Below are positions 24,395-36,444 of a stretch of DNA of 64,000 nucleotides, piece by piece. Made by a program: the position numbers and the translations under genes. The stretch spans positions 41,679,249 through 41,743,248 of the forward strand of contig OZ038423.1 in assembly GCA_964036155.1 (NCBI GenBank), written 5' to 3'. This DNA is from Diploscapter coronatus (taxonomy: Eukaryota > Nematoda > Chromadorea > Rhabditida > Rhabditidae). Numbering within the stretch: the stretch's first letter is position 1; each line of letters begins with the position of its first letter. The notes beneath the pieces are model-generated. The model was not told the DNA's origin. It saw only the letters and a list, made by a program, of their open reading frames with translations, and ran no database searches.

Positions 24395-24566
24395 CTCAGT
24401 TGGCAGTTGCCTCTGTCTCTAGGCAAAAGGGAAGGTGCGAACCGCACGCAACACGCAGGTGAAATAGTGTTGAAAGCGAAAAGAGCGCAACGAAGACACA
24501 GGCGGACAAGGAGGAAAGACTTCGCACCTCCCTTTTGCCTAGAGACGGAGGCAATTGTCAACTGAG
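24395..24566. mobile_element. 172-base terminal-inverted-repeat element
   Basis: Arms of about 46 bases are complementary with only a handful of mismatches. Both contain TCTCTAGGCAAAAGGGA and end in CTCAGTTG/CAACTGAG. The interior is GC-richer than its surroundings and encodes nothing convincing. It is most simply a MITE. No clear target duplication is seen, and no second full copy lies in the window. Confidence 0.75.
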
Positions 24567-25012
24567 GGATAATGGCGAGTATGATAGAGATTATTGGAAA
24601 ATTGTACATCATCTTATCTTACTTTTTAGTATTTTTATTAAGCGTGTTTGTTTGTGTATCTGTCTGAGCTTAGACCTCGGTATCTGCCAATGGAGCCCCC
24701 ACAAATTGTACATGATTCGAAAGGTAGCAGTGACCCGGTGTGCAGCGCAATTTTTATTGAGATTTGACCTTTTTAATTAGCATAAATGGTAAGTTTTGTC
24801 AAATTCGACCATTTTCTCTGTAATGAGAAACTGAATAAAGAGTATTCTTCAGTTTGCATCACATTTAACGCGCAATTACAGACTTCCAGAAAAATCAATA
24901 TCACGACGTGAAATAAATCCCTTCTGAATATCAGTAGAATACTGATTAGTAACCGAGTAATCTTGGAAAAGCCAAAAATCCCAGCATCTGTATCTAATGA
25001 AAAGAAAGGGCT

Positions 25013-25030
25013 GGCGATCCCTACTTATAG
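25013..25030. repeat. Orphan end of the 47455-47828 element
   Basis: The words GCGATCCCTACTTATA here match, in complement, the left terminus of the inverted-repeat element at 47455-47828. No partner terminus is found nearby, so this looks like a truncated insertion. Confidence 0.4.
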
Positions 25031-25744
25031 ACCACTTCCTCACTGGGAAATTTGTCCAAGTTCCCGAGATTTTCCTGAGCTTATCATAATTTTGTTTTTG
25101 AAAGCGGACTTCAGATTCGTGTTCTACGCATCCGAATTGACTATTCTAATGGAATAGGTTTTCTTTAAAATCATTTGTTGCTCAAGTTATATTATAAAAG
25201 TATACATAAGAGTTAATGGTAAAATCATAAGTGTAGAAGAAGCGGACAAAATTGTGTGCAGAGATTCCCGATAAAAGTGAAAACCCGAGATTGTATGAAA
25301 TTGTTACGTAGCATGATTCATGGACCATGTGGAGATCGTAATTCGAGATGTGTTTGAATGGCAAAAGATAAAAATTTTGTAGTAAGAAGTTTCCAAGGAA
25401 ATTTAGAGAGACTACGATGTTGAAAAATAGCAGCTATGCAGAATACAAAAAGAAGAGAACGGAGCATATATCGAGAAAAATGGAGTGAATTTTTGAAGAG
25501 TCAAAATCGGAATGAGGGATAAAAGGTTTTCGAAACCATAATTCCGTCTTCAAGCATAAGTATAATCTTACAGTGAAAATGACCAATGTAGCATGAGTCC
25601 TGTCATCTATCATCTTATGATTATAGGAAAAATCAGACAATGAATCACAATGTTAGTATCACGTCAACATTTACACACTGCGAAATGGATAATTTTAGAA
25701 TTACTACATTAAATTCGGAGATTTTTGCTGTGATAATGTGTTTG

Positions 25745-28608
25745 AAAATAATTTAAACTATTTTCTATGTCAATAATTCTTATGGAATGCATTTTATGAC
25801 TAGTTTGATATATGTTTCGGCTAACATTATATTAATTGTGAATCTCTTTTATTTAGATTCCTTTTAAAAGTGGAATAATTTATTATACAAGGTGGATATA
25901 TTAGGATAGAGTGATCGATAGTCAATAATCTAGTGAACTTGTATAACACGAGTTACATTACTATCTGCCATTTTCCAAGGACCAAATAAAGTTCTGAAGA
26001 GTTTCTCCCGCAGTTGATTTGTCATAAAAAAGTATGTTACTCTAAAATGGTAACGTCATTACACGAATTCATATTATATGAAAAAATTATATGGCAATTG
26101 AACTTGGGGAACTGAAGCAATAATTATTTTCTTCCGTGTTTATAGATTGAAGAATGTTTTCTTTTCTCACATTATTTCTTCATTTAGTTTCTTTTCTTCT
26201 TTTAAATTCATCATTATTTTAAGTTAAAGTGCCAAATTTTATCCCTGCAAAGTCATTAAATAAAACAAATTTACCCAGCTAGAAATGGGCACATCATCCA
26301 ACTGAATGTTCCGAGGTAAAATTTGAGAAGAGTTCGATGCTGGTCGACTAAATCGTAGTGAGCGATCACATAATATAGCAACACTTGAAGCATGTAAATC
26401 AGAGCGGTGATTAACGACTAAATTGATGGAATTAAGTCTTAATTATGATATTATTGAACCTGTATGAAGAATCTCAAGTCCTTCGAGCTGATGGCATCAT
26501 GCGAATGGTGATACATTGAAGAAACTTTTTGCGATCGAAGTTCCTAAATATTTTAGAATAATTCAATTTTTTACTATCACTTGCAGTCGTATTATAATCG
26601 AGATATCGTAAATTTCTAATGGAATTTAGTTGTTTCTCTAATTTATCTAATTTAGATAGAAGTGGATGAAAATAGTTTGAAATTCTGACAATTGATTGAC
26701 GATAGCACTTGGAGTAGCGAGTTTGTGAGATCAGGGCATATTGAAAAGTTTGAACCACGAATATGTATGCTAGTCTGTCGAAATTAAAAAAAAATATATA
26801 GAACCTTGTATCGTTGGTATATATGGTAAAGCGTAATTGAGTCGAGCAGGAGCGCAAATCCGTTCAGAACTAATGTCATGTACAAATCGTATTGAGCGTA
26901 CAATCGCCCACAAACATATTCCTCGTCGTACATCCAGTGATACTCTCTCGGGTTATAGGACAAATGACACGTGTCTGAATGTAAATTGAATTTGGGATCA
27001 CTATTTTCGGAAAAGGACACTCTCTAATTAGCCTTTTTGATAAATATATCATGCGAATTGATAGCGTAAAACATTCTTAACGTGCAGTTGTTGCAAAAAT
27101 AGAAAATTCTTTGGCTTTATCAAATCTTTTAGAAAATTAGTTATCTAATAATGTTCATATTTAATAAAATTTGCGTGCTAAGATATCGTTACTCAAAAAT
27201 ATTGTATTCCAAATGTGAACGTGCAAGTTAAAATAAGATCATGTTTCAGGAGGAAAAAATCTTAAAATATTAATAATGCTTACCAAATTGTGATAAAACA
27301 AAATGCCAGGTATTGTAAATGAAAAATCCTGCCAGAACCCGGATAGTATTTTCACTTGTAAAAATTCGGAAGTAAAGTGTAGGAAAGCATATCGCACAAA
27401 GACGATTGATAGCTGCAAATGAATGCATAAATGAGTCAAATTATTGAAAGAAAAATAAAAAGTTACCTAAAAATACATCCACGTAAATCGAAACGTACCA
27501 GAAATACCAGAAAACCCCCAATAATCAGACCAACTCTTGAACCAGCCAATTCATACAACTCACTAAATATTAATTGAAATCCGATTCTACTGCTGATGAC
27601 CGTTGTTTTGAGACAGAATAAATGATGCACAAACTTGAAAATCAAAGTGTAGATTCATAACTTAAAATTTTTCGTCATAAAATTATTACTAGGATCATTG
27701 AATTGTGTCAACTCGACTGCAAGCAACTAACTATTTTTACAGCAAATTTTAGATTTTATTTTGTCCCAAAAATCGTCGGTCATTGACGATATCACGTTTT
27801 CTTACAAATAACTTGTGGTTGCTCCCCAAAATGCATAAATAAATAGAACAAATGTGTTAGCAAGCAAATACACGAAGCTCATTATGGCATAGGATGTGAA
27901 TTCGGAAAATTTTCGGTAGAAAAATATCGTACAGCATAAATTTATCGCTGCACCCAATAGTCCAAACTAAATTGAAAAATTTATGAGCATTACTAAGCTA
28001 ATATAACATGCAAAAGTTGACTTAAAAATATATAATTACGCACAAAAATGCAAAATGATAATGCTCGTAATGGGAGATAAGTGCTCTGTTGCCTTGTATT
28101 TAGTTGAATGGTTGCACATTTTTCAAACAGGTATTTCGTTGTTGCATGTTTTCAGTAAGCTGATAAAGTAAATTTAGAAGACAACTCAGAGTATTTAACA
28201 GCTAAAATAGACTTACGATAAGCATGGCAAGAGAAGCCTCGGTTCTGTCATCCATTTGAGAGTTTGCTTCTACCTAAAATATGAAATTCTTTAGACTAGC
28301 TGAATTGTGAAGATCGATAATTTATTAAAAAGTTGACATTTTCGAGAATCCGAGCGAATTTTTACCGTAGTATATATCCGTATTATAATGAATTTAATTT
28401 GCCCTTAGACACGTCAGCTTGCATATACATACATGCATGACAATCCAATTTCGCAGCAAAATCACAGGTTGTAAACAGCTTAAGTTCCTGCCTTTCTGAT
28501 TAAATTATTCAATAGGCGTAAAACACTTTAGAGGCTAAAGTATAGGAATTTCCTTATTGAAGGGCAATTTTGCAATATTGAAATAACATGATTATTGCAA
28601 GTATTCGG
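25745..28608. repeat. Tandem segmental duplication, unit A
   Basis: About 2.85 kb here matches 32232-35074 across exons, introns and flanks, with similarity high enough that long introns still align. It carries the frameshifted srx-like gene. The boundaries are estimated from where the two copies stop matching. Confidence 0.85.
25930..28255 (-). pseudogene. srx-like chemoreceptor, frameshifted duplicate
   Basis: This is the recent duplicate of the intact receptor at 32406-34712. All eight exons are recognisable and most splice sites match. It starts MDDRTEASLAMLI at 28255 and ends ...SNVTRVIQVH at 25930. Exon 3 lacks two bases, at about 27514, beside a run of five C, relative to the intact copy. 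GLIIGGVFWYFWYVS therefore becomes GLIIGGFLVFLVRFD, and a stop follows in the next exon, before TM4. The other exons remain open and conserved, for example DTCHLSYNPREYHWMY and LVLNGFALLLDSITLYHIY, so the lesion is young. A sequencing or assembly error in the C run would restore a working gene. Confidence 0.75.
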
Positions 28609-29345
28609 CTGTAGATACTTTCTTACCAAAACAGAAATAGTATGGGATAAGAAGAAAAAAAGGGAAAAATAGCGCTTGGTAAAAAAGTGCTCACTCTTGG
28701 GAACAAAATACTCATTTTTCTTCTACTCTTTGGGAACAAAGTACCTGCAGCCCAAATTTTCCATTTGCATTTGCAGCGACGCCTCTTCCTAACCTCATTC
28801 ACAAGTTTGAGGATTGTCTTGGTTGGAACTTGACTGTTTGATTGAGTTGCTCTCAACACTTTTCTGTGTGTTTTGTCTGTCCTTTCTCACCGGTGCTTGG
28901 CCAATTTGGCTCCTCCTTCTTCGGAATGCAATTCGAAAGATCAAAGGAGTTTGATTTCAGTCACTTTATTTCGATGATCATCCGGCAATACATATAATAA
29001 TATCACTTATAAAGGGTCGGTGATTTATTTTTGTTCACCAGTTAAATAAACAATTTATGCTAATTGTATGGCAATATACAATAAGGTAAATTATCGCAAT
29101 TTCAAAACAACAAGTAATACGCCAATTTATCTAAAGATTAACCCTTACAGAACCAGTAAGAGAAATAGGTTTATAAAAAATAGCCATCCTGAATTTACTC
29201 TGCGAACGCGTAACTCGAGGTCATGAGCTCATGCACGTGCTTTCATTTTTTTCAATTCAAAATCGATTCATTCGTTCGTTAATTATATTTACTATACATT
29301 CAAAATTTTAGAATATTTTTTAATTGGAAATAATACATTTGAAAA
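28256..29345. other. Divergent promoter region, srx duplicate and F-box gene
   Basis: The first 350 bases belong to the duplicated unit. Around 28698-28746 a phrase close to TTTGGGAACAAAGTAC occurs twice. The remainder is AT-rich and lies upstream of the F-box gene starting at 29346. A minus-strand ORF at 28623-28859 has no exon context and is not called. Confidence 0.35.
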
Positions 29346-32057
29346 ATGTCGGACGAAGAACCAGATAAGAAACGCTTCGTAAGTTATCCACGTACTCAGT
29401 ATTCGGGAATAGCTATTTTTATTAAATTCACTTGCGTATTTTATTCTAAAATTTGACACAAATCTTGAAAAGGGTTTATCGAATTGTTCAAAATTCAGAA
29501 ATCTAATGAATCGGCGACAGAAGGTGAAACGTCGAATTCCGAGGAAACGAATAAGTCAAGAATTGCAACGGCCGAGGAAATTGCAGATTTAATGAACCAT
29601 TTGGATGGGTTCCAACACTTTGAGAAGCTTCCTGCAGAGATCAAGGTAAATACTAGAATATTCATTTGAGTCTATCTATCCTTTCAGAAAATGATCCTTT
29701 GCGACCATTTCAACTGGATTGAACATCGAAAATTTCGGCTCGTCAATAAAGAATTCGAAAATATCTGCGAATCGGTTTACAATATAATCATAAGCGAAAA
29801 ATTTATGTCTAAATTTTAGAATGTCGATCATTTCTACAAGCTTAAATACGATGAAGCAAGCAGAGATTATAACGACGACTATAATGGAGACTTTCAAGAA
29901 CATTCCCAAACTGTAAGCAAGAATCAGAATTGCTATAATTCTGTAAGGAAAAGAATATGAACGTTTGATTAGTAATATCTGATGAAGTTGAAATCACCCA
30001 CAATAATTATAATTACACTATTTTATGTCTCAAAAATTCAATGTTATAACTTATAGAGTGCTCGTGTTGAAGTGATGTTGGATTGCCTTACGGAACAAGA
30101 ATATGAACAAACAGATCGAAGATTTGACAGGCATTATTATCAAACGCACTATGGGTATATGATTCGGAGGTTAGATTTGCTTTACTTCAAAATTTAAGTA
30201 ATTTCAAATCTAATTTCTAGCGGTAAGCTTGTGGAAAAAGGTCTATATGGGACATATGTCTGGGAATACGACAAGAAAATCGCTTATTCATTCTGCTCAA
30301 CTGTGGCAATTCTGGCTAAACAATCGGCATTCAGATATTTCCTGCATGTGCTGCATAACGTGTCTGTCGAATGCTTGCACATTATTATAGTAAGTTTATT
30401 TTTGCAAAATATTGTAAATTGTAAAATATCATATTTTTATTATAGAAATCCATAATGATTCGATTTGTTTTTCTGTAAATCGGTATAATTTCACGACATA
30501 AAAATAAATAAATAGAGTATTACACAAAATTTTGTGACAATTTATAACATTTAGGAGCATCTATGTGAATTTAATCGGGATAATATTGAATCTGCATTGG
30601 ACGATCATCCCCACAATAAATATCGTCAAATCAAGGTAATATTGAGTAAAAATGATATTTTAAAAGCCATTAGAGCATGACATTTCAACATATCAAGGCT
30701 AGGATAGGCAGACGAAATTAGGTAGAGCAAGTTGCTCTTTTTATTTGCCATGCGGCTTCTTTTTGGAATATTGTTATGTTGGAATGCCTTTTACGAGTAG
30801 CCTATTCTAAAGCGCATTTATTATCTGCATTATTTTATTTGTTCCCATGCAAAGTATTGGAAATCGATATCGAGGACTCGGATTCCATCAAATGGGCTAT
30901 TGAACGAGCAGCCTATAATCCGCAATTTATCTCGATCAACAAATTCAACGATTTCCTTATCGATCAAAAGTCCGTGCTGAAAACTACTATCAGTCTTGAG
31001 GATTTCATTAAAAAAATTGGAGTGAGTTTTGCCTACTTTATAAAAGAATTTGAGTGATAAGTTATCGTCCATATTATTTGAATTTTCCTTACTACGAATT
31101 CGCCTCAATTGTGAAAAAAAACATGAGCGAATAGTAATCATTTAACGATCATTTTGTTTCTTTATTTCTCAATAGTCCTTTCGATATCATGCTTTTCTCC
31201 ACCATAATGCCCAAATATTTTTGAGGATAAATCAATCTCTGAAAAGGAGAGATGGAAAACGAAAGGAAAAGAATGTATACGTTCACCGAATATTATTCGC
31301 ACACGATTTTAGCTTTTGGGCGCATTCATAGCAAGGAAAAACTCATAGCATGGAAGATAAAACTTTCAAACGACTTCTTTAAATATCTCTGCTTCTACTT
31401 GACTTGAAATTTCTTGATTTATCCACATGGAAATAATCGAAACATGAAGAATTATAATTTAGGATACGATCATAAAAGTAAAATGCTATGAGAACTCATG
31501 GATGGATCTGGAAGAGAATATTTATCGTCTACCGAACAGATGCATTTACGTTTGCAATCTTCAGATGAGTGAACAGAATATAAATGGGCTTATTAGGGTA
31601 TGAATTTTATGAACACTGTTTGAATATAAAGTTACATGGATAAAGACAAAATTTCATCAAATACATTTTATAATATGGTCTAAATAAATGAATCGTAATT
31701 AAGAACTGGTCCCAACATGTGGTCAAGGATTTCTCAATCAGATGCTTCTATCGCGATAGATTTGATCCGGAATACAATCGTGAAATAATTCTGGAAAATG
31801 TCGCTATCGAGAGATTCGCATCGCATAGTAAAATCAGGTAATTACCAGTCATAAATAATGAATTTAATCATTCATAACTCAGCGATTTCTATAAGAAGTT
31901 CGTCTCGAAGATTCAACATGATGAAAATCCATATTCTCTATTGAATTTCGATGCCAACACAAAATACAGCTCTATCATTCGCGTTGAAAGTCGCAAAGTT
32001 GAGATTATTACTGTAAATCGGAATATGCTTGATGAATTCTACAAAGCTGAGCAATAG
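29346..32057 (+). CDS. F-box protein, nematode-type, rapidly evolving
   Basis: Eleven exons (29346-29378, 29499-29645, 29688-29774, 29820-29912, 30057-30169, 30221-30389, 30555-30635, 30722-31021, 31463-31597, 31704-31837, 31883-32057) join in phase to 488 residues. After an acidic, Ser-rich N-terminus comes an F-box-like motif at about residues 50-90: FEKLPAEIKKMILCDHF, then FRLVNKEFENICES. F-box proteins bind Skp1 and bring substrates to SCF ubiquitin ligases. The long C-terminal part is charged and has no WD, LRR or kelch repeats. It may be a divergent form of the C-terminal domain found in expanded worm F-box families, but I cannot show that. The gene sits in opposite orientation between the two tandem srx-like copies. 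The GTTTAC donor of exon 3 and the AATTAAG acceptor of exon 10 are weak. Confidence 0.65.
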
Positions 32058-32405
32058 TATCCTATTCTAGTTCCAAATCTTCCATTATTAGCCTACTTAA
32101 ATTGTCATCATAGATTTAAACCTAATCTTAAAATGATATCCAAAGATATTTATGAAGATAGTCTTGCTTTACATAGTCAGAAAAATAATTTACTTGCCAA
32201 AGACTTTATTTGAATTGCATATTTTAGCTTTATCTCAACTATTTTATGTCAATATTTCTATGACATGCATTTTATAATTTGTTTGATATGTATTTCGGCT
32301 AACATTATATTAATTGTGAATCTCTTTGAATTAAACTCTTTTTAAAAATGATAATTTATTATACAAGGTGGATATATTAGGATAGAGTGATCGATAGTCA
32401 ATAAT
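32058..32405. other. Convergent 3' region of the F-box and srx-like genes
   Basis: This short AT-rich stretch lies between two gene ends. From about 32232 it is part of duplication unit B and matches 25745-25929. Nothing else is seen. Confidence 0.4.
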
Positions 32406-35074
32406 CTAGTGAACTTGTATAACACGAGTTACATTACTATCTGCCATTTTCCAAGGACCGAATAGAGTTTTGAAGAGCTTCTTTCGCAGTTGAGTTGTCA
32501 ATAAAAAGTATGTTACTCTAAAAAGGTAATGTCGTTTCATGGATACGTCTCTTTATACAAATTATATCTTCGTTGAGCTTGGGGGATTGAAAAAATAGTT
32601 TTTTCTTCTGTGTTGATAGAATGAAGAGATATTTTCTTTTCTCACGCTATTTCCCCATTTAGTTCTTTTCTCTTTTAAATTTCGTCATTATTTAAAGTTA
32701 AAGTGTCAAATTTTATCTCTGCAAGGTCATTAAATAAAACACAAGTTTACCCAGCTAGAAATGGGCACATCATCCAACTGAATGACCCGAGGTAGAATTT
32801 GAGAAGAATTCGATGTTGGTCGACTAAATCGTAGTGAGCGATTACGTAATACATCAGCACTTGAGACATGTAAATCAGAGTGGTTATTAACGACTAAATT
32901 GATGAAATTAAGTCTTGATTGTGATATTATTGAACCTGCATGAAGAATCTCAAGTCCCTCGAGTTGATGGCATTATGTGGATGGTGATGCATTGAAGAAA
33001 CTTTTTGTGATCGGAGTTCCTAAATATTTCTAAATAAGTCAATTTTACTATCACGTTGCAGTCGTATTATAATCGAGATATCGTAAATTTCTAATGGAAT
33101 TTAGTTGTTTCTCTAATTTATCTAATTTAGATAGAAGTGGATGAAAATAGTTTGAAACTCTGACAACTGATTGAAGATAGTACTTGGAGTAGCGAATTTG
33201 CGAGATCGGGCATATTGAACAGTTTGAACCACGAATATGTATGTTAGTCTGTCGAAATTTAAAAATGTAGAACCTTGTATCGTTGGTATATATGGTAAAG
33301 CGTAATTGAGTCGAGCAGGAGCGCAAATCCGTTCAGAACTAATGTCATGTACAAATCGTATTGAGCGTACAATCGCCCACAAACATATTCCTCGTCGTAC
33401 ACCCATTGATAATTTCTCGGGTTATAGAACACATGACATGTATCTGAATGTAAATCGAATTTGAGATCACTATTTCCGGGGAAGGACACTATCTAATTTA
33501 TCTTTTTACAAACATATCACGCGACTTGATAAATTAAAACTTCTAACTTATAATTATCGCAAGAAATTTAGGAAATTTATTAGTTTTTTTTTTATTTTTA
33601 AAATCTTTTAGAGAAAGAAGTTATCACAATAATACGTATTTCGTTAATGAAATTTGATTCCCTAAACAGGTCGATATTCAAAAAATGTGAACGTGCAATT
33701 TAAAACAAGATCATGTTTCAGGAGGATGAAATCTCAAATATTATAAGACTTACCAAATTGCGATAAAACCAAATGCCAGATATTGTAAATGCAAAATCCT
33801 ATCAAAATCCGAATAGTATTTTCACTTGTAAAAATTCGGAAGTAAAATGTAGGAAAGCATAGTGAACAGAGACGATTGATAGCTGCAAATGAATGCATAA
33901 ATGATACAAACCACAAAAATCAGATTACCTAAGAATGCATCCACATAGATCGAAACGTACCAGAAATACCAGAAAACTCCCCCAATAATCAGACCAACTC
34001 TTGAACCAGCCAATTCATACAACTCACTAAATGTTTTATTGAAATTCGATTCGACTGCTGATAACCGTTGTTTCGACACAGAATAAATGGTGCACAAACT
34101 TGAAAATCAAAATGTAGATTCATAAATTCAAATGTTTCGTCATAAAATTATTACTAGGATCATTGAATTGTGTCAACTCGACTGCAAGGAACTAGCTAAT
34201 TTTTTTTATAACAAATGTTAGATTTTTATCTTGTTTCAAAAAATTATCGGCCATTGACGATATCATGTTTTCTTACAAATAACTTGTGATTGCTCCCCAA
34301 AATGCATAAATAAATAGAAGAAGTGTATTAGCAAGCAAATACACGAAGCTCATTATGGCGTAGGATGTGAATTCGGAAAACTTTCGGTAGAAAAATATCG
34401 TACAGCATAAATTTATCGCTGCACCCAATAGTCCAAACTAAATTGAGAAATTTATGTCAATTATTTAATTATTGTGACGAATAAAAAGTCTACTTAAAAA
34501 ATATGCAATTACGCATAAAATCTAAAATGCTAATGCTCGTAATGAGAGACAATTGTTTTATTGAATGATTGCACACTTTTCAAACAGGCGTTTCGTTGTT
34601 GCATATTCTCAATAAACTGATAAAATAAGTTTCGAAGACAAGTCAGGATATTTAATGGCTAAAATAGACCTACGATAAGCATGGCAAGAGAAGCCTCGGT
34701 TTTTTCATCCATTTGAGAGTTTGCTTCAACCTAAAATATGAAATTCTTTAGATTAGTTGAATTAGTTTGAATTATGAAGATCGATAATTTCAGAGGTTGA
34801 TATTTCCGAGAATCTGAGCGAATTTTCATCGTAGCATACATCCATATTGTAACTAATTTTATTTACCCCTAGATACGTCAATTCGCACGTGAATACACTA
34901 TATCATAGTCCGATTTCGCAGAAAAATTGCAGGTTGTAAACTTAGCTCAAATTAGTGTTTTTCCGATTAAATTATTCAATAGATATGAAGCGTTTTTAGA
35001 GACTAAAACACAACAGTTTCCTTATTGAAGAGCAGTTTTGCAACATTGAAACATATATGATTATTGCAAGTGTT
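32232..35074. repeat. Tandem segmental duplication, unit B
   Basis: This is the partner of 25745-28608, in the same orientation and about 6.5 kb away. It carries the intact srx-like gene. The F-box gene and its flanks (about 28609-32231) separate the two units and are not duplicated. Confidence 0.85.
32406..34712 (-). CDS. srx-like chemoreceptor, intact copy
   Basis: Eight minus-strand exons (34712-34674, 34437-34277, 34026-33929, 33882-33754, 33443-33274, 33019-32936, 32893-32751, 32517-32406) stay in phase for 311 residues. TM1 is FGLLGAAINLCCTIFFY, TM2 M-S-F-V-Y-L-L-A-N-T-L-L-L-F-I-Y, and TM3 lies in exon 3 (GVFWYFWYVSIYVDAFL). FLAINRLCSLCFPTFYF is the srx-type intracellular motif. A Cys/aromatic loop (DTCHVFYNPRNYQW) precedes TM5 (VLNGFALLLDSITLYHIY). 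RDLRFFMQ leads into TM6, and FYLGSFSWMMCPFLAG is TM7. The cytoplasmic tail is basic. It is a predicted sensory-neuron GPCR with unknown ligand. The paralogue at 25930-28255 shares sequence throughout but is frameshifted. Confidence 0.82.
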
Positions 35075-36444
35075 CTAATCTTTCAAGCTAAAAACTTTCT
35101 ATAAGTGAAAATGAAGATAACTAAACTCAATATTTACTGCTCACTATATGTATGAGTTCTCTTCATGCTTCTAATTTAAAATTTCATTAGCAACACTGCT
35201 AATTACTAATGAGCCGTTGTTGTTTGATTCATTTAAATCATCGCCCAATGGTAAATAAACGCAAAAATTTGAGATTTATCAACTTCAATGAAAACGAACT
35301 ACAAAGAACAAAAAACTGAAGCTTTAAATTAAAATAATGTAATCTCTCCGACTAATATAACCTCGCGCTGTTGCCAAGAACATAGTTCCAACACTGAACT
35401 TTGTTTTCAGAATTTATGCCAACTTTTTTTGTTGATAATAATGCAACTTTAAACAGGTGGAAATGTGGTAAATTGCAAAAAGTACTGCTGCACTAACTAA
35501 TTTTGGCGGAAGTTGTCCAATTACTTTTGGAACATTAGATCTATAATTGGTCATCTAATTGTTCTAGGACTTCGAATGAACTGTAAATAAATTTATATCG
35601 AGTTCGACAAAATAATGCAACAGAAAATCGCGCATTAAATTCTATTCGTTATTTTTCAGTTGTTGTGCGAATATCTTCTGATCTCGACACTGAATTAACT
35701 GAAATACTGGAATTGTGTTGTTATATATTGGTATGTTGGTGAATTGTTGAGATTGTTATTGAGTCGGTTGAGTTGCGTGATCTCCCCCTTCTCCGTTGCC
35801 TGCCTGCCTACCGGATTTGGTGACAGCCTGTCTTGTCTCTGTCATGTCAGATAGCGGTTGTTGCCCCTGTGTGTCCCGAGTAAATCCATCCCAATCTCGC
35901 TTTCTCCTCTCTATACCCTGTGCTCCTTTCCACTTCCGCTCCTCCTCTTTCCCTCGTAATTCCTACAGTTCGTACAGATTACCCTCCCTCCCTCTCCACT
36001 GGTTGAGCGCGTTCGCGAACATCCAAATGGTTTGCGTTTTTGCTCGAATTCATGAGCTAGTGCACACCTCATGCAGCCACTACGAGGCAGGCCATGGGAA
36101 TTTCACTCATTTCGAATTGTGAATTGGCTGTGTAATCATAGCTTTTTTCTATGGAACTCCTTTGAACCTTATCTTTTTCTCATAGACCATATGAATATTC
36201 TAGGGTCTTCTATAGTTTATAGTCTGATTCTGAACTCTACGCTCAGTCACATTTTTAAAAATTGCAGAAAAAAGCAGCTTAGTCCAATTAGATTCAATTT
36301 TCAACAGAGTGCAATTTTCAAAAATCCCATTCCAATAGTTCAACTGTCGAATGGTCGTTTTATTATAGAATTTAGATTATCTCCGCCCACGCGGTAAAGT
36401 GAAATTTGGTCGAACCGATTTGAATTGGGTGAAGGGGATAATTG
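34713..36444. other. Divergent intergenic region, srx-like and SLC34 genes
   Basis: The left 360 bases belong to duplication unit B. A pyrimidine-rich, GC-higher block at about 35780-36010 with CTGTC/CTCTCC words lies upstream of the SLC34 start and may be its promoter or 5' leader. ORFs that cross it lack splice support. The rest is AT-rich and featureless. Confidence 0.4.

Larger units (their letters stand above)
24278..25929. other. Intergenic DNA with inverted repeat and orphan transposon end
   Basis: This lies upstream of one srx-like gene and downstream of the duplicated srx-like gene. It contains a strong 172-base inverted repeat (24395-24566) and an orphan copy of the terminus of the element at 47455-47828 (about 25013-25030). 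The last part, from about 25745, belongs to the tandem duplication. Short ORFs here have no splice support. Confidence 0.4.

Noticed and set aside
26474..26857. 127-codon minus-strand ORF in the duplicated receptor
   Set aside because: It reads through an intron and out of frame into receptor exons. The equivalent ORF in unit B (33051-33326) behaves the same way.
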